Below, piece after piece: positions 8,001 through 12,756 of a stretch of 12,756 nucleotides of DNA (its first letter is position 1; every line of letters begins with the position of its first letter). Where the stretch lies: the NCBI GenBank assembly GCA_003152145.1, contig PLZL01000162.1, forward strand, positions 189 to 12,944, read 5' to 3'. The notes under the pieces were generated by a model that had not been told where the DNA came from, made no database searches, and was given only the letters and a program-made list of their open reading frames with translations. Made by a program: the position numbers and the translations under genes. Source of the DNA: Limisphaerales bacterium (GTDB lineage: Bacteria > Verrucomicrobiota > Verrucomicrobiae > Limisphaerales > UBA11358).

Positions 8001-9273
8001 CCAGTCGGCGGTTTATTCTTGGAACATGCCTCCGCCCGGCAGCGATTTCTTTGACGCCATGGATTCCGCCGGCGGGATTGGCTATGTAGATTCAGATCCG
8101 ACCAGTCAATTTTACGGATATTATACCAACGCCTACATCACCAACACGGCCGCATTGCTTGGCGGAGACTTCACCAACATCAACCAAATGGCCTTTGGCG
8201 ACGGCCAATTGGATGTGGCGGACGTTTATGTGACTTTTCTCCGTTCGGAGTTCACCAACAATCTCCTGTGGTTCGAGCGGGTCTGGACGAATGGCGTCCG
8301 CGTGGCGACAGCCAACTACGCCCCCGCCATTGAACCGGCTCTGCAAAAACAGTTATCGTCAGGCGGCGGCAAAGTTCAACCAGCATTCAATTCGAGCTTA
8401 AGCCCGGATTCCATCACCAACACGCCGTTCGTCAATTTCACTGCCGGCGATTATCAGGCCACCCCTGGCCAGCAGATTTCAATCCCCGTAACCGCCTCGG
8501 TCTTTGGCGCCTATCCGTTGAGTGTTTTGATGCTGAACATCAGCGTCGTGCCCTTGGACGGCTCGCCGGCTTTGACAACCCCCGTTTCATTTACCCTCAA
8601 TTCGCCGTTCAATAATCTGAACAATTACAATCCCGGCGCGGCCGGACTGCAAGACAGCTTTGGAAATGGCAATTATTCCGTGGCCTTGCTGCCCAAGCAA
8701 TTTCCGATTCCCCAAAACCTTGGCGTCACCGGCAACGCCGTCATCGGCACGCTGACCATCACCATTCCGGCGAACGCCACGAGCTTGTCCGCTTACGCGG
8801 TTCATTTTGACCACGCCTCGGCCTCGCCCAGCGGCTTGATCTCCTTCCCCAAACACACGCTGACGGGTTTGATTACTCTGTCCAGCCGCACCAATTCCAC
8901 CTATAACGACGGCATCTCGGATTCCTGGCGACTGCAGTATTTCGGCACCATTTACAATCTGCTCTCGGTCTCCAATGCCTGCCCGTCGGGCGACGGCATC
9001 AACAACTGGGGAAAATATGTTGCCGGGGTTGACCCCAACACGCCCAACGACTTTCCGAGCTTGAATCCCAATACACCGCCTCCTTCCGGCGCGGCCATGT
9101 CCATTTATTGGCCGACGGTCAGCGGCAAGCAATATGCAATCTTGAGTTCCGCCAGCCTGTTCCCCGGCAACTGGATCACCAACGCCATCCTCACCGGCAC
9201 CGGCACCGACATGGAATTTGACGACAATTCCACCGGCACGGTGAAGTTCTACCGCGTGCTGATTCTCCCGTGA
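5098..9273 (+). CDS. Giant exported multidomain protein: NHL propeller, FN3, chitobiase-like, cohesin/dockerin-like, Ca-loop C-terminus
   Basis: A 1391-residue predicted surface or extracellular protein. The N-terminus is a Sec signal (about residues 1-37, hydrophobic FGLLAIAVLLPLAVSLKA followed by Q). Residues about 70-385 hold six NHL-type blades (PSGLAYDSFQGYLYVADRDN, QPVGVAVDALSDVFVLNRGN, ASGIALDTIGDIYV, LQGIVVKRS, PSGIAEAGDGSLIVSDFGNH, PFGVAIGPDGTIYT). A proline linker leads to an FN3 domain (about 396-482). A chitobiase C-terminal-like beta domain (about 613-695, MYYTTDGSVPSPTN) and a cohesin-like beta region (about 700-898) follow. Next come dockerin-like Ca-loop segments (about 948-974 and 1033-1052, FGDGQLDVADVYVTFLR) and a second cohesin-like region (about 1118-1261). 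The C-terminal module has Asp-rich loops (DGISDSW at 1271, GDGINNW at 1298) and a closing beta domain. The start chosen is ATG 5098 with AGG at 5088-5090; an in-frame TTG at 5035 would bury the signal peptide. No catalytic site was recognised. Being 59 nt after the secretin suggests a co-expressed substrate, adhesin or glycan-binding partner. Exact function is unknown; cohesin/dockerin labels are by pattern only. Confidence 0.85.
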   Translation: MKNATLLRVGQESVAARWFGLLAIAVLLPLAVSLKAQTPTITETTVTTLGGGPQYYNPGHSFGSSNSVYGTLYSQFHTPSGLAYDSFQGYLYVADRDNNAIRLIDPSPNPSEIFTFAPDPPYVPANLISQPVGVAVDALSDVFVLNRGNGANGTVVEFDYLGNLIATNMTKLTNASGIALDTIGDIYVTARNTVFKITPAGVSNVVVTITNAGTFLQGIVVKRSGPSAGWLAVCDSGRNGIYLIDPTSGIIMTNAGFNGAGDGTGNRNQGVLNASARFFQPSGIAEAGDGSLIVSDFGNHRVKVVTVAGLTTNLYGVASNYWWTGTTPTGGTALKGWSDGAVWEPDGGPGFGNVQARMPFGVAIGPDGTIYTTEDYYHIIRDVTGANIKPPLPPPPAAPTILTVTTNFGQVTLTWSTVPNATDYNVERAPSSGGPYTIIATNITATTFTDTSVVNGNTYYYVVSASNTGGESTNSAEVSTTPPLPPVPDPQIGWVTFPPTSTPFPYTSVFNVGSPSGITFNNDVPIVIIGAAGSKTLYTYLNTPTVTNVPDPTFASVSAPVGYVDGLPFSTVTNLTVAQILPNLAIKAIGEQSGHPNSAVVSALFQFIVGNPQVNGTDAAQFTVSSITTGAQMYYTTDGSVPSPTNVSAIGPITNGTMLSLQFPASTNLLQFQIAGFKANYQPSVIVTNTFYASNYVANTISFGFASGEASSAFVGASGQTFYAPVTLTMLPGTPVYSLQFNVSVSSTGVGVTNPAPAAGPFNFQSMLMLPGTETNVPGTVYFAIPPWMFAANETTSLPPEDYVTNSAGQVFVNLLVSNGNQLAVGWLERYGRTNLYNTTVQDLIQYSLAHDDLFPNSQQPNGVIAGGYSFKISPGATNGQQYQIQVGQASATDDGIGTPGSAVIIVAPSGTNSASLGAGTLNAIKNVTIGSIPYLVGDVYPFRWFNAGDFGSSNLTKYGSADAEQVFQSAVYSWNMPPPGSDFFDAMDSAGGIGYVDSDPTSQFYGYYTNAYITNTAALLGGDFTNINQMAFGDGQLDVADVYVTFLRSEFTNNLLWFERVWTNGVRVATANYAPAIEPALQKQLSSGGGKVQPAFNSSLSPDSITNTPFVNFTAGDYQATPGQQISIPVTASVFGAYPLSVLMLNISVVPLDGSPALTTPVSFTLNSPFNNLNNYNPGAAGLQDSFGNGNYSVALLPKQFPIPQNLGVTGNAVIGTLTITIPANATSLSAYAVHFDHASASPSGLISFPKHTLTGLITLSSRTNSTYNDGISDSWRLQYFGTIYNLLSVSNACPSGDGINNWGKYVAGVDPNTPNDFPSLNPNTPPPSGAAMSIYWPTVSGKQYAILSSASLFPGNWITNAILTGTGTDMEFDDNSTGTVKFYRVLILP

Positions 9274-9314
9274 CAATTGTGGTGGGCTGCGGCGTGCTGC
9301 CGCGGCTCAACCCT

Positions 9315-9356
9315 AAAAAACCGGCGCGTTCTTTGGAGCGCGCCGGTTTGCTCTTT
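9315..9356. terminator. Bidirectional intrinsic terminator hairpin
   Basis: A perfect 11-bp stem AAACCGGCGCG (9318-9328) / CGCGCCGGTTT (9339-9349) with a 10-nt loop. On the minus strand the stem runs into six T residues (complement of 9315-9320), a textbook terminator for leftward transcripts from mntR/DUF971. On the plus strand it is followed by the weaker T-rich GCTCTTT (9350-9356), still able to end the pil-secretin transcript 42 nt after the giant gene's stop. No gene lies between 9274 and 9737. Confidence 0.8.
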
Positions 9357-9387
9357 GCCGAACCTGCCCGCCAGTCGCGCAGCGTTT

Positions 9388-9423
9388 TGGACTGCGGCGG
9401 CAAGCGGAGCGCGACGCCGCTTT
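9388..9423 (+). repeat. REP-like palindromic repeat, left copy
   Basis: TGGACTGCGGCGGC (9388-9401), 11 nt, then GACGCCGCTTT (9413-9423); AAGCGG (9402-9407) can pair with CCGCTT to form a hairpin. A related copy in opposite orientation lies at 9665-9692. From memory, this sequence (and its spurious translation containing CGGKRSATPL) recurs between genes in verrucomicrobial genomes, but this was not searched. Confidence 0.6.
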
Positions 9424-9455
9424 TTGGCCCGCCAACAAAATCAGAGCGCTCTTAA

Positions 9456-9661
9456 CCCGAATTCCGAAGTTGGAACGCGTGGGCGATGAGGTTCGGGGCG
9501 AGCGCACGCCGCTGGCGTGCGATTTTCGGCGGCTCGCCGAAAATCTCGTCCAACCCACTTTTTGCCGCCAGGGCTGGCCGTCGAAGGTGTGGAACGATGG
9601 TTTAGGCGGGCCGCCCAAACCAGCACGCGGGCCGCGTGCGCTCCCAACTTCGGAATTCGGG
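9456..9661. repeat. Composite inverted-repeat element with 18-bp arms and four internal hairpins
   Basis: The arms CCCGAATTCCGAAGTTGG (9456-9473) and CCAACTTCGGAATTCGGG (9644-9661) are perfect inverted copies, with looser similarity continuing outward (TTAA and CGCT). Inside are hairpins at 9504-9520 (GCACGCC, loop GCT), 9521-9545 (11-bp stem GATTTTCGGCG, loop GCT), 9599-9621 (GGTTT/AAACC with one mismatch, then GGCGG/CCGCC) and 9623-9639 (GCACGCG, loop GGC). No open frame resembles a protein; short frames across it are artefacts. The structure is typical of a non-autonomous repeat (MITE or REPIN-like) spread by a transposase encoded elsewhere. Confidence 0.65.
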
Positions 9662-9664
9662 CTT

Positions 9665-9692
9665 AAAGCGGTGTCACAGCCACCGCAGTCCA
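9665..9692 (-). repeat. REP-like palindromic repeat, right copy (inverted)
   Basis: Read on the minus strand it gives TGGACTGCGGTGGC (9692-9679), 3 nt, then GACACCGCTTT (9675-9665). It matches the left copy at 13 of 14 and 10 of 11 positions, but the middle is 3 nt instead of 11 nt. Together the two copies bracket the 18-bp inverted repeat, giving a nested palindrome from 9388 to 9692. Confidence 0.55.
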
Positions 9693-9737
9693 GGACGGCA
9701 AGCGTGCTTCCGTGAAACGCCGGAAACCAAATGCGTT

Positions 9738-10043
9738 TCACTCCTTTTCCTCCGCGACCCGCCGGAGATAATCAAACGAATAAATTCCCGTGTTATGCCC
9801 GTCGGCCCAGACCGGCTGAATCGCATAGCCGCCCACGGTAACAATCCGCGTGAGTTCAAGTGCCTTCGGCATCAGCGGCTGCGCAGGATTTTTATAGACG
9901 TTGCCCATGATGTCGGTTTCGCCTTTGCAGCCGGCGCAGGGACAGCAGCGGCGCAACGTTTCCAGCGGAATGAAGCTCTCCCCGCCATCGTCCCATTTGA
10001 TGGCCAGTTCGTTGCCAATGTGCTGGATGTCGAGCGGGCGCAT
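9738..10043 (-). CDS. DUF971 (GBBH-like N-terminal domain) protein
   Basis: A 101-residue protein of the DUF971 / gamma-butyrobetaine-hydroxylase-like N-terminal family (PF06155). The hallmarks are a leading beta strand with LAIKWDDGGESFIPLETLRR, the cysteine cluster CCPCAGC (Cys33, 34, 36, 39), a VGGYAIQPVWADGH segment and an ending GIYSFDYLRRVA. These Cys residues bind a metal (Zn) in the hydroxylase relatives, and free-standing DUF971 proteins are often linked to iron-sulfur cluster assembly, but no enzymatic role is established. It is the second gene of an operon with mntR: the mntR stop TGA (10045-10043) shares one base with this ATG. The AAAGG near 10050-10046 is the end of mntR and serves as ribosome site; a GTG one codon earlier (10046) is a possible alternative start. 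The link with a Mn regulator hints at a metal-linked role, which is inference only. Confidence 0.88.
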   Translation of the reverse strand: MRPLDIQHIGNELAIKWDDGGESFIPLETLRRCCPCAGCKGETDIMGNVYKNPAQPLMPKALELTRIVTVGGYAIQPVWADGHNTGIYSFDYLRRVAEEKE

Positions 10044-10489
10044 CACCTTTTCTTCAACCGGCTTTCAAACACGGCCAGCGTTTCGGGGCTGACGTGATGC
10101 TCGATGCCCTCGGCGTCCATTTCCGCCGCGTTTTCCGGAACACCGAGCGAACGCAAAAAGGCCACCACGGTTTCATGCCGCCGCTTGCATTCCCCGGCCA
10201 GCCGGTTCCCGGCGTTCGTGAGGAAGATGGCGCGGTAAGGTTTGGTGTTCACAAAGCCGGCCTGTTGCAGCCGCGCCAGAGTGCGGTTGACGGTCACGTG
10301 CGTCACGCCCAGCCGCCGTGCCAAATCTACCACGCGCGCCTCGCCGACGGAGACCGTCAGATCGGCGATGGCTTCGACGTAATCCTGGGCGGTTTCCGAC
10401 GCGCGGTCGCGCCGCGAACGGCGGAACGTTTCGGCCGGCGGCACCGCCGGACGCGCGGCAGCCAGAGGTTTGCGGATGGAACGCGGCAT
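10043..10489 (-). CDS. mntR: Manganese-responsive transcriptional repressor MntR (DtxR family)
   Basis: A 148-residue DtxR/MntR-family regulator, close in length to E. coli MntR (about 155). After a basic N-terminal tail (residues 1-30) comes a winged helix (about 31-100: DYVEAIADL, GEARVVDLARRLGVTHVTVNRTLARLQQAGFV, and wing YRAIFLTNAG), then the metal-binding/dimerisation helices ending DAEGIEHHVSPETL. All six Mn ligands known from Bacillus MntR (D8, E11, H77, E99, E102, H103) align with a constant offset of 28 as D36, E39, H105, E127, E130, H131. The DtxR SH3 domain is absent, as in MntR. Mn(II) loading should dimerise it on palindromic DNA and repress uptake genes. It is divergent from the outer-membrane/mntH operon across a 120-bp spacer containing a matching palindrome. 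The ATG at 10489 has no good ribosome site, so expression may be low. Confidence 0.94.
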   Translation of the reverse strand: MPRSIRKPLAAARPAVPPAETFRRSRRDRASETAQDYVEAIADLTVSVGEARVVDLARRLGVTHVTVNRTLARLQQAGFVNTKPYRAIFLTNAGNRLAGECKRRHETVVAFLRSLGVPENAAEMDAEGIEHHVSPETLAVFESRLKKR

Positions 10490-10535
10490 GATTTCTAAAA
10501 TGGAGCAAATGCCGGTTTTTTAGTCGAGGTTTTAT

Positions 10536-10555
10536 TTTGTAGTCAATGCTACAAA
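10536..10555. promoter_or_regulatory. Putative MntR operator (20-bp palindrome)
   Basis: TTTGTAGTCAATGCTACAAA has perfect 7-bp arms TTTGTAG/CTACAAA around 6 nt. Written as 8-4-8 it is TTTGTAGT-CAAT-GCTACAAA, the same layout and TAG...GCTA core as the E. coli MntR box as I recall it (AACATAGCAAAGGCTATGTT). It sits 6 nt upstream of the -35 box of the divergent uptake operon and 46 nt upstream of mntR. MntR is the obvious ligand; direct binding is inferred. Confidence 0.72.
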
Positions 10556-10561
10556 TTCTTG

Positions 10562-10590
10562 TTGACAGCCCGGTTTCCAAATTATATCTA
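10562..10590 (+). promoter_or_regulatory. Sigma-70-type promoter of the outer-membrane channel-mntH operon
   Basis: A perfect -35 TTGACA (10562-10567) with a -10 candidate TATCTA (10585-10590, spacing 17), or TATATC (10583-10588, spacing 15). Transcription would start near 10597, leaving a short leader of roughly 13 nt before ATG 10610. The 20-bp palindrome abuts the -35 and a second partial palindrome overlaps the -10, consistent with repression. Confidence 0.55.
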
Positions 10591-10599
10591 GCGCTACAT
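10586..10599. promoter_or_regulatory. Possible second regulator half-site pair
   Basis: ATCTAGCGCTACAT is a palindrome with a single mismatched pair and repeats the GCTACA half-site of the main operator (10548-10553 versus 10593-10598, 45 bp apart). The half-sites abut (TAGC-GCTA) rather than being 4 nt apart, so it may be a weaker or different site, or chance. It overlaps the proposed -10. Confidence 0.35.
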
Positions 10600-10609
10600 T
10601 GATTTGCTT

Positions 10610-11467
10610 ATGGTGAAAATGACCATTGCCGCTTGGCTGTTTCTCCGCTGGATTGCATCCGGCGTCCGGGCGCAGGAAACTCCGGCGCCGGACAAAAGCA
10701 GCCATAACCTTTTTAATCCCGTGCCGGACGCGTTGCTACGGGAACTGTCCCCCGATCGGCCCGACAAGACCGAATCGCCTTACACCGTGGACGCCGGACA
10801 TTCTCAGTTGGAGATGGATTTTGCCAATTACACCTACAATGATTCCGACGGCGTCCGCACGCGGGCCTGGAACGTCGCGCCTTTCAACATCAAAGCCGGC
10901 CTCTTGAACAATGTTGACCTCCGGTTCATTTTCGACAACTACCTGCACGTTCGCACGGAAAATCACACGGCGGGCACAACCACAACCCAGTCAGGCGTCG
11001 GCAACTTCACCACGCGGTTAAAGGTCAACCTGTGGGGTGATGACGGCGGTCAAACCGCGTTCGCGCTCCTGCCTTACGCTAAGTTTCCGACCAGCACGGA
11101 CGGGCTGGGCAACAACGCGGTTGAAGGCGGCCTCCTTCTTCCCCTGGCCGTAAAACTGCGGGGCGGTTTTGACTTGGGATTGGAAACCGGCGCCGGTTTT
11201 TTTCAGGATGGCAACGACAGCAATTATCACGAGGACTTCGTCAACATGGCCACGGTTGACCACGCCAGCGCCGGAAAGTTGAGCGGCTACCTGGAATTTT
11301 TCACCGACATCAGCACAGAACGTCATTCCGGCTGGATCGGGACGGTCGATTTTGGCCTCGAATTTGCCGGGAATGAAAACGTGCAGCTCGACTGCGGCTG
11401 CAATTTCGGCGTCACGCACGCGGCGAATGATTTCAATCCCTTCGCCGGAATCACCGTGAGATTTTAA
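10610..11467 (+). CDS. Outer-membrane beta-barrel transporter, candidate Mn(II) channel upstream of mntH
   Basis: A 285-residue exported protein. The signal peptide (about residues 1-22: MVKMTIAAWLFLRWIASGVRA, then QE) is followed by a short linker and the segment LSPDRPDKTESPYTVDAGHSQLEMD. I recognise that segment from the 'transporter' / Phenol_MetA_deg-like outer-membrane barrel family (PF13557). The rest alternates amphipathic strands and polar turns and ends in TVRF, with the C-terminal Phe typical of barrels folded by the BAM complex. A late cysteine pair (DCGCNFG) is unusual. ATG 10610 was chosen for the full signal peptide; ATG 10619 with GGTG upstream is also possible, and neither has a strong ribosome site. 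mntH starts 12 nt after the stop, and the promoter carries a putative MntR box. A role as an outer-membrane Mn pore, analogous to MnoP of Bradyrhizobium but from another family, is inferred from context only. Confidence 0.83.
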   Translation: MVKMTIAAWLFLRWIASGVRAQETPAPDKSSHNLFNPVPDALLRELSPDRPDKTESPYTVDAGHSQLEMDFANYTYNDSDGVRTRAWNVAPFNIKAGLLNNVDLRFIFDNYLHVRTENHTAGTTTTQSGVGNFTTRLKVNLWGDDGGQTAFALLPYAKFPTSTDGLGNNAVEGGLLLPLAVKLRGGFDLGLETGAGFFQDGNDSNYHEDFVNMATVDHASAGKLSGYLEFFTDISTERHSGWIGTVDFGLEFAGNENVQLDCGCNFGVTHAANDFNPFAGITVRF

Positions 11468-11479
11468 TCCGGAGCCAAA

Positions 11480-12756
11480 ATGGATCCGCCACCGGAACAA
11501 CCGCAGAATCCCCGGAACCAGCACGACGAAATTCATGTCCCGGCATCGGGCGCCAGCTGGCGCAAGTCTGCCAGGCGGGTCTCACTGCCGGAAGTCCACC
11601 GCAGCATCGTGATCCCGGCCAACGCCCCGTTTTGGCGGAAGCTGTTCGCATTTTCCGGCCCCGGCTTTCTCATCGCCGTCGGTTACATGGATCCCGGCAA
11701 CTGGGCGACCGATCTTTCCGGCGGCGCGCAATTCGGTTACACCCTGCTTTCCATCGTCATGCTTTCCAATCTCATGGCGATTCTGCTCCAGCACTTGTCC
11801 ATCAAACTCGGCGTCGCCACGGGACGCGATCTGGCCCAGGCCTGCCGGGACCATTACTCGACGCCGACCGTCTGGTTCCTCTGGATACTCTGCGAAATCG
11901 CCATCGGCGCCTGCGATCTGGCCGAAGTCGTCGGCTCGGCCATCGCGCTGCAATTGCTCTTCGGCATTCCACTGGTCTGGGGCTGTGTCATCACGGCTGC
12001 GGACGTGATTGCGGTCCTGTTTTTGCAGACGAAAGGCTTCCGTTACATCGAAGCCTTGGTGATCATTTTGATCACAACGATTGCCTGTTGTTTCGGGGCG
12101 GAACTTTTCTTTTCGAAACCTCACGTTACGCCGATGCTCCTGGGCTTCATTCCCAGCCCGGACATTTTGAAGAATCAAAACATGCTCTACGTCGCCATCG
12201 GCATCATCGGCGCGACCGTCATGCCGCACAATCTTTACCTGCACTCGTCCATCGTCCAGACGCGCAAGTTCGAGCAAAATGCCGCAGGCAAACGCGAGGC
12301 CATCAAATTCGCGACGATTGACTCGACGGTGGCGCTCATGTTCGCCCTGCTCGTCAATGGCGCGATTCTCGCCCTCGCGGCGGCGGCGTTTCACTGGTCG
12401 GGACATCAGGACGTGGCGCAAATCCAGGATGCCTACAAATTGTTGAGCCCGCTCCTCGGCGTGGGCGGGGCTGGTATTTTATTCGCCGTGGCGCTGCTGG
12501 CTTCGGGACAGAATTCCACGCTCACCGGCACGCTGGCCGGACAGGTCGTGATGGAAGGTTTCGTGAACATTCGATTGCGACCGTGGCTCCGCCGGCTCAT
12601 CACACGGCTCATTGCCATCGTTCCGGCGATTTGTGTCATCGGATTTTTTGGCGAAAGCAAAACCACGCAACTGCTCGTCGCCAGCCAGGTCGTGTTGTCC
12701 ATGCAACTCGGCTTCGCCGTCTGGCCGTTGTTGCGGTTCACCGGCGAAAAAGCCAA
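11480..12756 (+). CDS. mntH: NRAMP-family Mn(II)/H+ symporter MntH (3' end beyond window)
   Basis: The first 425 codons of an NRAMP divalent-metal transporter; the frame stays open to the window edge. A cytoplasmic tail of about 55 residues precedes TM1, which carries the metal-binding DPGN (71-74) in GYMDPGNWATDL. TM6 carries GATVMPHNLYLHS, with A245, M248 and H250 matching the Ala, Met and His of the DraNramp metal site (A227, M230, H232), while D71 and N74 match D56 and N59. About ten hydrophobic segments are present, including LLASGQNSTLTGTLAGQVVMEGF in TM8. The Met at the site is characteristic of true Mn/Fe NRAMPs rather than Mg or Al relatives. The ribosome site is GGAG (11471-11474, spacer 5), 12 nt after the upstream barrel gene, so it is one operon. 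With the divergent MntR this is confidently a Mn importer. Confidence 0.95.
   Translation, partial: MDPPPEQPQNPRNQHDEIHVPASGASWRKSARRVSLPEVHRSIVIPANAPFWRKLFAFSGPGFLIAVGYMDPGNWATDLSGGAQFGYTLLSIVMLSNLMAILLQHLSIKLGVATGRDLAQACRDHYSTPTVWFLWILCEIAIGACDLAEVVGSAIALQLLFGIPLVWGCVITAADVIAVLFLQTKGFRYIEALVIILITTIACCFGAELFFSKPHVTPMLLGFIPSPDILKNQNMLYVAIGIIGATVMPHNLYLHSSIVQTRKFEQNAAGKREAIKFATIDSTVALMFALLVNGAILALAAAAFHWSGHQDVAQIQDAYKLLSPLLGVGGAGILFAVALLASGQNSTLTGTLAGQVVMEGFVNIRLRPWLRRLITRLIAIVPAICVIGFFGESKTTQLLVASQVVLSMQLGFAVWPLLRFTGEKA

Larger units (their letters stand above)
10490..10609. promoter_or_regulatory. Divergent mntR / outer-membrane channel-mntH control region
   Basis: The 120-bp AT-rich spacer between divergent starts. 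It holds the 20-bp palindrome (10536-10555), the rightward TTGACA promoter and a second partial palindrome, each listed separately. For leftward mntR transcription, a perfect minus-strand TATAAT lies at 10586-10581, but its upstream -35 (AAGCAA) is poor. An alternative minus-strand TTGACT lies inside the palindrome with a poor -10. The mntR promoter is therefore not fixed, but either option would be within reach of the operator, suggesting autoregulation. Confidence 0.6.

Noticed and set aside
9388..9692. CRISPR array
   Set aside because: The repeats are few, inverted rather than direct, and unevenly spaced; no cas genes are near.
9270..9741. Short proteins between the giant gene and DUF971
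   Set aside because: The frames on both strands follow the palindromic repeats, lack ribosome sites and family features, and are artefacts of repeat DNA.
10173..10580. Minus-strand 135-codon frame over mntR and its promoter
   Set aside because: It runs through the operator region and is an Arg/Ala-rich shadow of mntR, which itself has all family residues.
11582..12421. Minus-strand 279-codon frame opposite mntH
   Set aside because: It is the antisense shadow of a clear NRAMP gene with conserved metal-site residues; the predicted product is a charged low-complexity chain.

Overview
The window looks like chromosomal DNA from a Gram-negative bacterium of the Verrucomicrobiota (Limisphaerales/Pedosphaera-like). 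This is inferred from three things: the style of the large Asn/Thr/Gly-rich surface protein with its C-terminal Ca-loop module, the intergenic repeat family between 9385 and 9695, and moderately high GC throughout. No tRNA, rRNA, CRISPR array, transposase or phage gene was seen.

Region 1 (168-9273, + strand) is a type IV pilus / type II secretion-like envelope cluster in the order pilM - pilN - pilO - pilP-like - secretin - giant secreted protein. PilM (cytoplasmic actin-like), PilN and PilO (single-pass inner membrane proteins) and a PilP-like periplasmic protein form the alignment complex that connects the inner-membrane motor to the outer-membrane secretin. Genes are tightly packed (12-nt gap, 4-nt overlap, 6-nt gap), then comes a 156-bp leader before the secretin and a 59-bp gap before a 1391-residue exported protein. 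That last protein has an N-terminal six-bladed NHL-type propeller, an FN3 domain, a chitobiase-like beta domain, two cohesin-like segments, a dockerin-like segment and a C-terminal Ca-loop module. Its position suggests a substrate or surface partner of the secretin system.

Region 2 (9274-9737) is a non-coding stretch between convergent genes. It holds a strong terminator hairpin that reads better on the minus strand, and a nested palindromic element of about 310 bp made of REP-like copies, an 18-bp inverted repeat and four internal hairpins.

Region 3 (9738-12756) is a manganese-homeostasis locus. On the minus strand, mntR (DtxR/MntR family, all six Mn ligands conserved) is translationally coupled to a DUF971 gene. 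Divergently, an outer-membrane beta-barrel 'transporter' gene is followed 12 nt later by mntH (NRAMP), which runs off the window end. The divergent spacer contains a perfect 20-bp palindrome with the 8-4-8 layout of an MntR box, directly upstream of a TTGACA promoter. The arrangement predicts Mn-dependent repression of a two-membrane Mn(II) uptake route: an outer-membrane channel plus an inner-membrane NRAMP.
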